Source of the DNA: Chryseobacterium sp. c4a | Lineage (GTDB): Bacteria; Bacteroidota; Bacteroidia; Flavobacteriales; Weeksellaceae | DNA length: 64,000 nucleotides | Direction of reading: 5' to 3' | NCBI RefSeq assembly: GCF_009900745.1 | Contig: NZ_WXVU01000010.1 | Span: forward strand, 124,074-188,073 | Shown here: piece after piece, positions 42,740-52,391 of the stretch | Numbering within the stretch: position 1 is the stretch's first letter | How the letters are laid out: each line of letters begins with the position of its first letter | Notes under the pieces: model-generated | What the model was told of the DNA's origin: nothing | What the model saw: the letters and a program-made list of their open reading frames with translations, nothing else | The model's database searches: none | Position numbers and translations under genes: made by a program

Positions 42740-43567
42740 TTATTTTTCAAGCAATAAGCTCACCCATTCTTCTCTCTGCAGCTGTTTTTTTAAGGTAAGA
42801 CCACTTTCTTTACATACTTCAAGGATATCATCCACATCAAAGAAACAAAGCCCTGAAAGCAATAATTTCCCACCATCGTTCAATACGGAAACATAAGTTG
42901 GAATATCTGAAATCAGAATGTTTCTATTGATATTGGCTAAAATAATGTCGAAGTTTTCACTCCCTAAATTATCTGCTGTTCCTTGCTCAATTTCCAACTC
43001 AACATTGTTTCTTACTGCATTTTCTTTTGAGTTTTCTACAGACCATTCATCAATATCGATCGCTTTTGTATCACCAGCTCCCTGCTGTTTTGCATAAATT
43101 GCCAATACAGAGGTTCCACATCCCATATCCAGCACTTTTTTGCCATTGAAATCAATATCCATCATCTGCTGAATCATCAGGTGTGTTGTAGGATGATGCC
43201 CTGTTCCGAATGACATTTTAGGCTGAATGATAATTTCATGCATTCCTGGTACCGACTCATGGAATTCTGCTCTGATCATTACTTTATCATCAATATTGAT
43301 GGGTGAAAAGTTCTTTTCCCATTCTTCGTTCCAGTTGATATTCGGCATTTCTTCAAAGGAATACTCGATTTTTACATTTTCATTTTCAAAGATTGGAAGT
43401 GCTTTAAGCTGATCTTCATTAAATAAATCGGTTTGGATATATCCTAAAATTCCGTGAATTTCTTCTGTGAAACTGTCAAAACCTATTTCAATAAGCTCTG
43501 CCATTAATATCTCGTTCCAAGGTTGCAGTGGAGAAATCTTGAAATTGAATTCTAAATAATTTTGCAT
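42740..43567 (-). CDS. prmA: Ribosomal protein L11 methyltransferase
   Basis: A 275-residue SAM-dependent enzyme that trimethylates ribosomal protein L11. The PrmA core is clear: QPKMSFGTGHHPTTHLMIQQ then VLDMGCGTSVLAIYAKQQGA (motif I) and DIILANINRNILISDIP, where NIN..IL is the PrmA catalytic-loop pattern. An upstream TTG (43585) would add six residues; ATG 43567 is chosen because it gives MQNYLEFNFKIS. A TATTTTTG box lies 16 bases before it. Length is usual for the Bacteroidetes form. Confidence 0.92.
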   Translation of the reverse strand: MQNYLEFNFKISPLQPWNEILMAELIEIGFDSFTEEIHGILGYIQTDLFNEDQLKALPIFENENVKIEYSFEEMPNINWNEEWEKNFSPINIDDKVMIRAEFHESVPGMHEIIIQPKMSFGTGHHPTTHLMIQQMMDIDFNGKKVLDMGCGTSVLAIYAKQQGAGDTKAIDIDEWSVENSKENAVRNNVELEIEQGTADNLGSENFDIILANINRNILISDIPTYVSVLNDGGKLLLSGLCFFDVDDILEVCKESGLTLKKQLQREEWVSLLLEK

Positions 43568-43582
43568 GTGAATAATTTGCTG

Positions 43583-43590
43583 CAAAAATA
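43583..43590 (-). promoter_or_regulatory. -7 promoter box of prmA
   Basis: Reverse strand reads TATTTTTG, 16 bases before the ATG at 43567. Confidence 0.5.
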
Positions 43591-43703
43591 CTAATGTTAT
43601 TACGGTTAAAAAAATGGAAAAGGTAAGTTTTGAATAAAGTTCGTTTCTATTATTTTTTTTCTCTCGCAGATTATGCTGATAACGCAGATTAGAAGCTATA
43701 GGT

Positions 43704-43768
43704 TTTGGCTAAAGCCATTCGAATTTGATATCATAAAGAAAGCGGGCTAAAGCCCGCTTCTATTGATT
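43704..43768. repeat. Dispersed paired-palindrome repeat, copy 2
   Basis: TGGCTAAAGCCA (43706-43717), GAATTTGATATC spacer, AAGCGGGCTAAAGCCCGCTT (43740-43759), then TCTATTGATT. Same plan as 16854-16918: same CTAAAG cores, same order, different but complementary arms. Just before it, GCAGATTATGCTGATAACGC contains a repeated CGCAGATTA word. Confidence 0.8.
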
Positions 43769-43842
43769 TTCTTTATGAATCATTTAAAATAAAATTGGAT
43801 GAGTTGTTTTACGACAACTTTAACCTTTGAATTTTAAACTTC

Positions 43843-44556
43843 TTATGGATTTGTAGAGAAAATAGAACCATTAGCAATTAATGCTCTTCTGTTCATTTTC
43901 AGAATATCTCTTACCCATTCTGCGAAGTCTTCAGGTTGTAAAACTTTGTCAGGATTTCCGTCTGTAAGTCCACCCTGGATACTCATATCAGAAGCAATGG
44001 TGCTTGGTGTAAGAGTAATCACACGGATGTTTTGTTTTCTCCATTCTGCCATCATTGACTGAGATAAAGAAACTACTGCTGCTTTCGAAGCTGCGTAAGC
44101 TGACATATTGGGGCCACCTTTTAATCCTGCAGTAGAAGCAACATTTACGATATCTCCTTCTCCTTTCGCTTTCATAAATGGATGTACTGCTTTAGCCGCA
44201 TAGTACACTCCAAATAAATTGGTTTTGATTACTTGTTCCCAAGTTTCAGACGGCATCTCTTCAATTGTTCCGAAATCTCCGATTCCTGCATTATTGACAA
44301 GAATATCAACTCCGCCTAATTTTTCAGCTAAAGTTTCAATTCCTGCTTTTACAGCCGCTTCATCATCAATCGTAAATACTGCATAGGCAGATTTTACTCC
44401 TAATTGTTGGATCTCGTCAACTGTATTTTTAAGATTTTCTTCGTTTCTTCCTGTAATGGCAACATTCACTCCTTCATTCGCCAAAGCTAATGCTACAGCC
44501 TTCCCTAATCCTCTTCCACCACCAGTTACGATGGCATTTTTTCCATTTATATTCAT
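43843..44556 (-). CDS. Short-chain dehydrogenase/reductase (3-ketoacyl-ACP reductase-like)
   Basis: A 237-residue classical SDR. The nucleotide site reads IVTGGGRGLGKAVALALANE at the N-terminus, NNAG follows in DILVNNAGIGDFG, and the catalytic YxxxK is seen in SAYAASKAAVVSLSQ with the serine in NVASTAG. It resembles FabG-type enzymes, but a stand-alone SDR could use other substrates. An upstream TTG (44580) overlaps the TAACTTTG promoter box, so ATG 44556 is the start. Monocistronic by spacing. Confidence 0.9.
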   Translation of the reverse strand: MNINGKNAIVTGGGRGLGKAVALALANEGVNVAITGRNEENLKNTVDEIQQLGVKSAYAVFTIDDEAAVKAGIETLAEKLGGVDILVNNAGIGDFGTIEEMPSETWEQVIKTNLFGVYYAAKAVHPFMKAKGEGDIVNVASTAGLKGGPNMSAYAASKAAVVSLSQSMMAEWRKQNIRVITLTPSTIASDMSIQGGLTDGNPDKVLQPEDFAEWVRDILKMNRRALIANGSIFSTNP

Positions 44557-44577
44557 AGTGTAATACTTTTCGTAAGA

Positions 44578-44585
44578 CAAAGTTA
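44578..44585 (-). promoter_or_regulatory. -7 promoter box of the SDR gene
   Basis: Reverse strand reads TAACTTTG, a full TAnnTTTG match 21 bases before the ATG. It overlaps the alternative TTG start and so decides the start. Confidence 0.5.
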
Positions 44586-44774
44586 CGAAAGATCATTTTT
44601 ATGGAATGGAAAGAAAGGAGATTTAATAGTTTTTTAATGGTTTTAGATAACCCGAAAAGCGATCATGAATGTGGTTGAGAAGAGCACTTAAGCCTTTATG
44701 TAAAATCGTACAAAGTTTTAAGTTTCTAAAGCAGCAAAACAATCTTTTTGTGATTTAAATTATTCACCCTCAAC

Positions 44775-44812
44775 AAAAAATTAAACCGGCTCATGAAGAA
44801 CCGGTTTTTTAA
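44775..44812 (-). terminator. Intrinsic terminator of the SusCD-phosphoesterase operon
   Basis: AAACCGG and CCGGTTT arms around an 11-base loop, with T-runs on both sides, 33 bases past the phosphoesterase stop. Confidence 0.8.
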
Positions 44813-44844
44813 ATCTAAAAAAAGTATAGTAAAAAATGAAAAGC

Positions 44845-46434
44845 TTAAGGAATCTGGATCGCGTTCTGGACTTCAAATTCTTCTGAAGCAGAAAACTGGG
44901 TTCCATACATATCTGTTGTTCTAACCTCCACTTTATGTTTTCCTAATGTCAGTTTCTTAGGAAAATCTGCTTCCCAGATATGTTTTGACATTTCAGGATT
45001 GGAAGGTCTTCTTCCTGGTAGAATTTTCTCGGTTGTATCCCATTTAAAAACGGAAAGTGCAAAGTTTGGATCTATGGTTTCATCATATTCCATTTCTTCC
45101 CATTTTCCATTATCTATTCTGTACTCTACTTTGTCTTTTTTACTTCCCATAAAGAAGTTGGCCAATACTTTTGCAGAGGTTTTTGACGGGAATGGAATCA
45201 CTTTCGGAACATATAATTTGATCTGATAATCCTCCGGTTTTCCGGCAGTCTTGTATTTTACTTTGTATTGATTATCGGTAAAGCTGATAAAAGAATAACC
45301 TTTTGCTGTTCCATCTCTCATTGTTGAAGTAGGAAGTCCTTCTTCATCAGCTGTTCCGGAATACCAGTCGCCACAAGTGGTTCCAACGTTATATTCATGA
45401 AGTTCTTTTATACCATTCCAACCCGCTTTTTTACCATAGAAAATCTGCTGCTGAATGTGGGTATGGGCTGATAAAAGCAATACATTCTGGAAAGGATTCA
45501 GGAAGTCGAATAACTTCTGTCGGTCTGCATTTCTGAAACTATCCTCATTATTATGCTCCAACGGAATATGGAAAGAAACCACGATTAGTTTGCTTTTATC
45601 AACCAATTTCAGATCGTTTTCAATGAACTGAAGTTGATCCTCACGGAATCCACCCCAATAGCCTTTTCCGTCTCGTGGATCGGGGTACAGAATATCATCA
45701 AGGATAATGAAGTGTACATTTCCGTAATTGAAAGAATAATTGGCAGGGCCAAAATTGGATTCAAAGGTTTCGTCTGAAAGTTTATCTTCTTTAGCATCAT
45801 AATTCATGTCATGATTTCCCATAACGTTATACCAGGGCAATCCCACTTCCTTCATTACGTCTGCATAGGGTTTCTGTAAGCTTAGATTATCTCCTACCAA
45901 ATCTCCCAAACTGATTCCAAGTACTGCATTTTTCTTAGTATTTTTCACTTCATTAACGATTCCTCTTTTGAAGTAATCCAGCTCTTTCTCTGTATAAGGC
46001 TGCGGATCCCCAAAAACCAGAATATCAAAGTTTTTGTTTTCATTCTGTTGGTAAAGCGGGAAGTTCAGTTCTTTTGGAAGTTCACCTGTTGGAGCCACTC
46101 CTTTATATTTAAAGTCTGCAGGAGATCCTTTGGGTTTATAATGGTAATAAAACTGGGGTAAATTGTTGCTATTTAAAGCAGTCTGATATCCTGATGGTTT
46201 GATGACAAAAATTGTCTGATCTTCCTGAACAGGCAAACTATAACGACCATTTTTATCAGTTAAGACTACCTGAGCCCCATTAGAAACAGCAACTCCTTCA
46301 ATTCCTTTTTCGCGGTTCTCTTTCTTCTGATTTTTGTTACTGTCTTCATATACATATCCTGAAACTGAAGACTGGGAAAAAGCCATTGCTGAAACCAGCA
46401 TACAAGGCACTAAAAGTTTTATATTGATACTCAT
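44845..46434 (-). CDS. Exported calcineurin-like metallophosphoesterase
   Basis: A 529-residue exported enzyme. After a signal peptide (MSINIKLLVPCMLVSAMAFS) an N-terminal beta-sandwich domain (SVSGYVYEDSNKNQKKENRE...) precedes the catalytic domain with all metallophosphatase motifs: ILVFGDPQP, SLGDLVGDN, VMGNHDMNY, VSFHIPLEH and LSAHTHIQQ (about residues 150-325). A C-terminal beta domain follows (KLTLGKHKVEVRTTDMYGTQ). It is the third gene of the susC-susD operon, 19 bases after susD, so it likely acts on a phosphorylated compound bound or imported by that pair (inference). Confidence 0.9.
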   Translation of the reverse strand: MSINIKLLVPCMLVSAMAFSQSSVSGYVYEDSNKNQKKENREKGIEGVAVSNGAQVVLTDKNGRYSLPVQEDQTIFVIKPSGYQTALNSNNLPQFYYHYKPKGSPADFKYKGVAPTGELPKELNFPLYQQNENKNFDILVFGDPQPYTEKELDYFKRGIVNEVKNTKKNAVLGISLGDLVGDNLSLQKPYADVMKEVGLPWYNVMGNHDMNYDAKEDKLSDETFESNFGPANYSFNYGNVHFIILDDILYPDPRDGKGYWGGFREDQLQFIENDLKLVDKSKLIVVSFHIPLEHNNEDSFRNADRQKLFDFLNPFQNVLLLSAHTHIQQQIFYGKKAGWNGIKELHEYNVGTTCGDWYSGTADEEGLPTSTMRDGTAKGYSFISFTDNQYKVKYKTAGKPEDYQIKLYVPKVIPFPSKTSAKVLANFFMGSKKDKVEYRIDNGKWEEMEYDETIDPNFALSVFKWDTTEKILPGRRPSNPEMSKHIWEADFPKKLTLGKHKVEVRTTDMYGTQFSASEEFEVQNAIQIP

Positions 46435-46453
46435 CTTTATTTTTTATTTAAAA

Positions 46454-47905
46454 TTATTTACTCCACCATACTTTTACATTGATGTCATCACCACCCATCT
46501 GCTGAACTGCTGCCTGATAGTTTTCTTTATTCAAAACTCTGGTATTAGGCGGATACATCAATCTTTGAGGAAGATTTCCTCCATTTAAGAGTCCTCCATT
46601 ATTAGGAAGTACCGGTAACCCTGTTCTTCTCTTTTCAAACCATTGCTGATGGTCTACAAAAAATAAGACCACATATTTCTGAAGCATAATTTTCTTCATA
46701 TCTCCTGTTCCAAATGCTACTACAGGATTATCAAAATAATTGGCAGGAACTACAGCTCCCCATTGTTCGATGGCTGCTTTTACTCCATTTTCATAAAACG
46801 TCTTAGCACTTCCCTGGATTATTCCTTTGAATGCCAATTCTGCTAATGTAAACTGAAGCTCTGCGTATGGGTATACTAAAATTTTCAGAGGTGCCTTCGC
46901 CAGGTTTTGGTTAAGGTTTGATGGCTGATAGGTAAATACAGTTCCTTGTGCATATCCTGATGGTGCTCCTAAATATCCTAAGTTAGCATTTGTTTTTGGA
47001 TCTTTTGCCTGTGAGAAAAACAATGCCATACGTGGATCGTTATTGGCCTTCAATGTTTCTACAAAGAATTCTGAAGCGGCTCTACCGGTTGTGAAATCCT
47101 GAGGTCTTGCAATAGGCGGCATCAATGGGAAGATTCCGGTAAGATCAACTTTTGCTCCTTCTGCATTATTCTGGAAAATAGGATACGTTGTTGGGTTATT
47201 GATAATTTCCTGAATTCTTTCTCTAACATTTACTTCTCCATCTTTATTTAAGATTCTCATCAAAAGTCTCAAAGATAGAGCATTACAGAATTTTTTCCAG
47301 CCAATAATTCCATTAGGATCTGAATCTGCTTTAAAGAATAGATCTCCTCCGCTAAGTGTCTTATTCGTAATAAAAAGAGCATTGGCAGCCTTTAAATCAT
47401 CCAATAATTTAATATAAATATCTTTTTGTCTATCGAACTTCGGATACATAATCTTATCATCCAATTGTGATGCTTCAGAAAATGGAACATCTCCATAAGT
47501 ATCGGTAAGATTGGAATAGATCCAGGCATTTAATACCATCGAGATGGCCTGATAATTTTTATCTCCTTCCGACATTGCAGCTTTCTTTAGATCATCTACC
47601 TGCTTGAGCCATCGATAGGAATTATCCCAGAAACCATTTCCTGTTTTTTCTGTTAAATAATAGCGGCTCAATGAGTTCCCTTCGTTGGGAAAGTCTAAAG
47701 AAACCTGCATGATATCAAAAGTAAAATCATTTGCTCTATTGTATCCAACAGCTGCCATATTATATTGGATGGGAACCAACAAGGCGCTGGCAACAGGCAC
47801 ATTAATTCTACTGGTATCTTTATTGATCTCATCAAGACTTCTATCACAAGAAACGGTGCTCCCTACAAGAGCTAGAAATGAACATATATAGATTAACTTT
47901 TTCAT
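46454..47905 (-). CDS. SusD/RagB-like outer-membrane lipoprotein
   Basis: A 483-residue lipoprotein: the signal peptide MKKLIYICSFLALVGSTVSC ends at lipobox Cys20. The SusD-like_2 plan follows, with DEINKDTSRINVPVASALLV, the TPR-like block AWIYSNLTDTYGDVPFSEA (about residues 130-150) and a C-terminal RRTGLPVLPNNGG. SusD proteins cap the SusC barrel and bind the nutrient. It starts 11 bases after the susC stop, so both are in one transcript, with the phosphoesterase behind. Its reading frame is intact even though susC is broken. Confidence 0.9.
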   Translation of the reverse strand: MKKLIYICSFLALVGSTVSCDRSLDEINKDTSRINVPVASALLVPIQYNMAAVGYNRANDFTFDIMQVSLDFPNEGNSLSRYYLTEKTGNGFWDNSYRWLKQVDDLKKAAMSEGDKNYQAISMVLNAWIYSNLTDTYGDVPFSEASQLDDKIMYPKFDRQKDIYIKLLDDLKAANALFITNKTLSGGDLFFKADSDPNGIIGWKKFCNALSLRLLMRILNKDGEVNVRERIQEIINNPTTYPIFQNNAEGAKVDLTGIFPLMPPIARPQDFTTGRAASEFFVETLKANNDPRMALFFSQAKDPKTNANLGYLGAPSGYAQGTVFTYQPSNLNQNLAKAPLKILVYPYAELQFTLAELAFKGIIQGSAKTFYENGVKAAIEQWGAVVPANYFDNPVVAFGTGDMKKIMLQKYVVLFFVDHQQWFEKRRTGLPVLPNNGGLLNGGNLPQRLMYPPNTRVLNKENYQAAVQQMGGDDINVKVWWSK

Positions 47906-47916
47906 TTTTTCTGATT

Positions 47917-50897
47917 TTAAAATTTAACATTTACCTGGAAGCCAATAGTTCCGGCCTGAGGCATCTGCCCCATCTCAATTCCTGGTGTGATTGTAGAATC
48001 ATCTAAAGTAGCTGCCTCCGGATCAAATAATGGGAATTTCGTCCACATCCAAAGGTTTCTCCCGAATACCGCAAGGGTAATATCTGTAACTTTTAAAGGT
48101 TCCACAATTGATTTCGGGAAAGAGTAAGAAATTCTGGCATCTCTCAACTTCAGGAATGAAGTATCAAATGAATTGGTTTCTACGTTTGCTCTTCTATAAT
48201 AATCTCCATAATAGGTAGCGACCGGAATTCCTTTTGTATTAGGAGAAAAGGTTCCGTCAGGATTCTGAACAACTCCTTGGCCAACAATTAATCCTCCAGG
48301 ATTGTCTCTTCCCGCAAGGGTATGAGTAAGCTTCCCTTGTTCCGACATTTTGTGATGTGAATGAGAGTAAGCTATTCCTTTGTACTGTCCATCAAATGAG
48401 AAGCTCACTGTAATATTTTTATATCTGAATTCATTCTGAAGACCTGCTCTCCACTTTGGATAAGCATTTCCTATCTTCTTCATTTCTGTTGACTTAGCCG
48501 TTAATCCGTCTTTAGCATCATAAATTACCTGTCCATCCGGTGAATACAATAGCCCTGCTCCATACATATCTCCAAGAGAACCTCCTACTACAGCATCATA
48601 GAAGACTACACTTCCTACACTTGCCATTGTATAAGGTTTTCCTTGATATTCTTCCGGAAGGGAAAGGATCTTGTTTCGGTTCATAGACCAGTTAGCACTT
48701 ATATTCCATGAGAAATCTTTATTCTTGATCGGGTAAGCATTTAAAGTCATCTCAATCCCTCTGTTCCTCAACTCACCGGCATTGATAATTCTCTTATTAT
48801 ATCCTGTTTCATACAACATGGGTATAATGATGGATTGATTCTTAGAATTATTCTGATAAGCTGTAAAATTGAATGTCAATCTGTTTTTAAGAAGGGTAAA
48901 ATCCATACCTCCTTCAATATTGGTAATCATTTCCGGCTTCAAATTAGGATTCGGGTATAGTAACGGAGATTCTACAGATCCTACAAAACCGCTATTTTCA
49001 TAATACTTGTCAAGCATATAGGTATAGGTATCGTTCCCCACTTTAGACCATGATAATCTTAGTTTCCAGAAATTTAAATTATTTGATTTTAATTTAAAGA
49101 TATCCGATAATATAAAAGATGATGACAGGGATGGATAGAAATAAGATCTGTTATGAGCAGGAAGTGTACTACTCCAGTCATTTCTGGCTGTCACATCAAG
49201 GAAGATCATATCTTTATAGCTGAAATTGGCCAATGCATATACACTGTTCACTTGATTATCATTAGGTTTTGGCAGCCTGTATTCTACCTGGGTGGCATTA
49301 GAAAGCTGATAGAGCCCTGCTTTATTAAGTCCATTTCCTCTGTAATCATTCATTGTATATTCATGATACCTTATATTTCCTCCAGCAGAGGCTGTTACCC
49401 CAAATTCTCCGAATTTATTTTTATAGGTGAATAGAATATCATTATTCAGATCCATATATCGGATATACTGTTCTCTATAATATCCCTTAGCATAATTGGC
49501 AGAACTCCACGGTCTTCTTTGGGTACGGAATTCATTATTCCATTCCATTCCATTCCTGTTTTATAGGCTACATCAAGATTCTTTGCCAGTTGATAACTAA
49601 GGTTAATATTTCCTGTAATTGTTTTTTTATTGGTACTATTCAGGTTTTCATAAGCAATCAGGTAAGGATTGTCTATATAAGAACTGAAAGGATGAATCTG
49701 ATCTACCTGATCCTGTCCTTTCTTCCAGATAGGTCTATACCAAGCAAGATCTACGTTTGGATTCTGGAAAATCATGAAATAAGAGATCGATTGGTTGTTG
49801 TAACCCGTTGCAGGAAGATTATCGCTTTTTGTCTGACTAAAATTGACCTTAGTTCCTATTTTCAATCTGCTGCTTAGTTTATGATCTAAGGATAACGCTG
49901 CACTTAATCGGTCTAAACCTGTATTTGGCATCATCCATTCATTTTTCAGATAGGTAAGTGACGTTCTGAAAGCTGTTGTTTCATCGGAATGTTCTATGGA
50001 TAAACTATTTGAATAGTTGGATCCTACCTGCCAAAAGTCTTTAATATTATTTTTGTAAGGTCTCCAAAGCTGTCTTTCCAAGCTTTGTCCTTCTACAGTT
50101 GGATCATATTGGAAATAGTATTGTCCTGCAAACTTTGGCCCAAAGGCACTACTAGTAGAACCTGTATTTACACCATCTGCAGAAGCGCCATAAGAGTAAT
50201 AGTAGTTTCCGTTCTTATCTTTTTGTTGAGTTCCTTGCCCATATTCATACTGATAATCCGGCCATTTCAGCACTGAATCATAGCTTGAATAAGAATTAAA
50301 AGCAACCTGAACTTGTCCTTTTTTACTTTTCCCTGATTTGGTGGTAATCATGATAGCTCCTCTGGAACCTCTGGAGCCGTACAATGCTGATGCAGTAGGC
50401 CCTTTTAGAATAGAAATGGATTCAATATCATCCGGGTTTATGCTATTGAAGCTATCTCCATAATCAATGGGTAAATCACCTCCAGAACCGGCTCCATAAG
50501 CTGCTGTTCCGGTTCCTGTTTTTCTTCCACTCAAAGGAACACCATCCACAACAATCAGAGCATCATTATTCCCCATGCTCATAGAGATGTCTCCACGAAG
50601 CGTGATACGGCTTGTACCTAAAGGCCCTGCTCCAGCTGTTTGAATCTTTAAGCCAGCCACTTTACCTTCTAAAGCCTGTGCCCAGTTATTATTCTGAGTC
50701 CTTAAAACCTCATCAGAATTAATAGTCTGAGTAGAGTACCCTAAAGACTTGTCGTGCCTTTTGATTCCCAAAGCAGTCACCACTACTTCATCAAGTCCTT
50801 TAATTGTGTCTTTTTTAGCTTTCTGCTGAGCTGTCAGATTAACGCTGAATAATCCTAACAGCGACAAAACCAACAACTTTTGTGTCTCTTTACGCAT
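47917..50897 (-). pseudogene. SusC/RagA TonB-linked receptor split by a 5-bp repeat expansion (possibly phase-off)
   Basis: Two frames make up one SusC protein: 50897-49446 (signal peptide, GLDEVVVTALGIKRHDKSL, plug with ALEGKVAGLKIQTAGAGPLG and DALIVVDGVPLSGR, start of the barrel) and 49548-47917 (rest of the barrel, ending GTIGFQVNVKF). They meet at four copies of GGAAT (49556-49537). In the present sequence frame 1 reads YKTGMEWNGIMNSV and soon leaves the protein, whereas frame 2 reads MEWNNEFRTQRRPW. Removing one GGAAT joins YKTG-MEW-NNEFRTQ in a single frame of 991 codons. No carboxypeptidase-like N-domain is present. Upstream TAATTTTG box (50922-50915). It would import the nutrient bound by the SusD partner. 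Confidence 0.85.
49537..49556 (-). repeat. Pentanucleotide tandem repeat (GGAAT)x4 inside susC
   Basis: ATTCC four times on the plus strand, GGAAT four times in the susC sense. Three or six units keep the frame open; four or five close it. Located in the coding part of the barrel. Confidence 0.9.
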
Positions 50898-50914
50898 ATC
50901 CTTTTTTGTTTGCG

Positions 50915-50922
50915 CAAAATTA
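50915..50922 (-). promoter_or_regulatory. -7 promoter box of the susCD operon
   Basis: Reverse strand reads TAATTTTG, a full TAnnTTTG match 18 bases before the susC ATG. Confidence 0.5.
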
Positions 50923-51126
50923 AACCGACATTATGAGTATGATTTTAACAACCTTTTAACGTTTATTAAAGGTTTATTGAATAATATATTAAGTATTCCT
51001 TAACAACATTACACAAGACGTTGATTAATAAATATTTAAGAAATTAAGATTTTTTAACACTATTTCCAGGTCTTGTTTATTTGTGTATCTTTATTGTCTT
51101 GCTCTGAGATAATAAGAAGGAATTAC

Positions 51127-51339
51127 CTAATTAATTTTAGTAAGTGCAGATCCTTTATGAGCAGCAATATGATCTGATTTATCACTTTTGATTTCATACT
51201 GAGGACTCTCTTCTGTGGCATGATGGGTATATCCTTTGTAATTAAAATCTTTTGTATGAATTCTGATGATGGTTCCGGACACTCTTCCAGCCTCTGAGTT
51301 CCAGCTAACTTTATCTCCTATGTTGAACTTTGTATCCAT
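51127..51339 (-). CDS. DUF2945 family protein (hypervirulence-associated TUDOR domain)
   Basis: A 70-residue protein that is a single small beta-barrel domain: FNIGDKVSWNSEAGRVSGTI, ESPQYEIKSDKSDHIAAHKG and SALTKIN are the conserved DUF2945/HVA1 blocks. Function unknown. It has no signal peptide and is probably cytoplasmic. It stands alone between the susCD operon and the glycerophosphodiesterase gene. Confidence 0.88.
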   Translation of the reverse strand: MDTKFNIGDKVSWNSEAGRVSGTIIRIHTKDFNYKGYTHHATEESPQYEIKSDKSDHIAAHKGSALTKIN

Positions 51340-51410
51340 AACGTTTATGTTGTAAGCAATGAGAATAAAATTACGATAAATATGGATGAAGTTTTATACC
51401 AGAGTTACTG

Positions 51411-51446
51411 TAAAAACAAAAGCCCATCCTTACAAGGACAGACTTT
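51411..51446 (-). terminator. Intrinsic terminator after the glycerophosphodiesterase gene
   Basis: On the minus strand AAAGTCTGTCCTT and AAGGATGGGCTTT pair throughout with several G-U pairs and are followed by a T-rich run. Confidence 0.65.
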
Positions 51447-51477
51447 GGAAAATTATTGGTTGTTGTTTTAGCTACTA

Positions 51478-52224
51478 TTACTTATTTTTCAGTTGTTCAG
51501 GAATGTTTGTCGTTACAAAACCGATTCCTTGTTTTTTTAATTCATCATATACTGCAGCATCATTTACTGTCCATGAATTGGTAATAAGTCCTAAAGTTTT
51601 CGCTTCAGCAATCCATGTTGGATTTTTCTGGAAAACACTGTAGTGATAATCCATACCGTCAAGTCCTTCTTTTTTGATCTGCTCCGGTGACAATTCTCCG
51701 TTCAAATACTGCACTTTGAATGCAGGTGCCAGTTTTTTAATTTCTTTACAGATATTCAGACTGAAAGAGATAAACTCACTTTGAGATTCAAGTTTCATAT
51801 CCTTAATCATCTTGATCGTCTTCTGAGTGATTTCATTTTCGATTTCAGGAGTTTTAGCAGGTTTGATCTCAACGATTAATTTTACAGAGCTATCTTTCTT
51901 ACCTTGCTTTAAATAATCTTTCAAAGTAGGAAACTTCTCTCCATTTGATAATTTCACCGCTTCTAATTCTTTGAAAGAAACTTCAGAAATTTCCATATTT
52001 CCGTGGTGCTCGTCATGGTTGATCACCAATACACCATCTTTTGTCATTCTCACATCAAATTCAGATCCGTAAACCTTTAATTTTTGTGCATTTTCCAATG
52101 ATTTAATGGAATTTTCCGTTGTAGGAGGCTGAGCCTGGAAATATCCTCTATGTGCGATAATCTGAGTTTGTGCTTTCATCAAAACTGTACTTAAAACTGC
52201 TAACCCTAAGATAAAATTTTTCAT
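51478..52224 (-). CDS. Exported glycerophosphodiester phosphodiesterase
   Basis: A 248-residue exported enzyme: signal peptide MKNFILGLAVLSTVLMKAQ, then the GDPD motifs IIAHRGYFQ (HR pair), GSEFDVRMTKDGVLVINHDE (ExD and the second His), and VEIKPAK. It should split glycerophosphodiesters to glycerol-3-phosphate and an alcohol in the periplasm, giving another phosphate-scavenging activity close to the susCD-phosphoesterase operon, though in a separate transcript. Confidence 0.9.
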   Translation of the reverse strand: MKNFILGLAVLSTVLMKAQTQIIAHRGYFQAQPPTTENSIKSLENAQKLKVYGSEFDVRMTKDGVLVINHDEHHGNMEISEVSFKELEAVKLSNGEKFPTLKDYLKQGKKDSSVKLIVEIKPAKTPEIENEITQKTIKMIKDMKLESQSEFISFSLNICKEIKKLAPAFKVQYLNGELSPEQIKKEGLDGMDYHYSVFQKNPTWIAEAKTLGLITNSWTVNDAAVYDELKKQGIGFVTTNIPEQLKNK

Positions 52225-52299
52225 AATATAATTTAGATAATTAAAACAAAGTCCTGAAACTTTTGATAAAGGTAATTATTATTAGGACTTATTGAGAAA

Positions 52300-52371
52300 T
52301 ATAAAACCACAAAAGAAAGATCTTGACTATGTATTTTAGAATACTGCTGCTTAAAAATCTATCTTTTGTGG
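52300..52371 (-). terminator. Long-stem terminator after the Oar-like receptor gene
   Basis: On the minus strand CCACAAAAGATAGAT pairs with ATCTTTCTTTTGTGG across a ~35-base loop that has its own GTATT/AATAC stem, followed by TTTTAT. It begins 21 bases past the receptor stop. Confidence 0.55.
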
Positions 52372-52391
52372 CTACGAACTATTACTATTGA

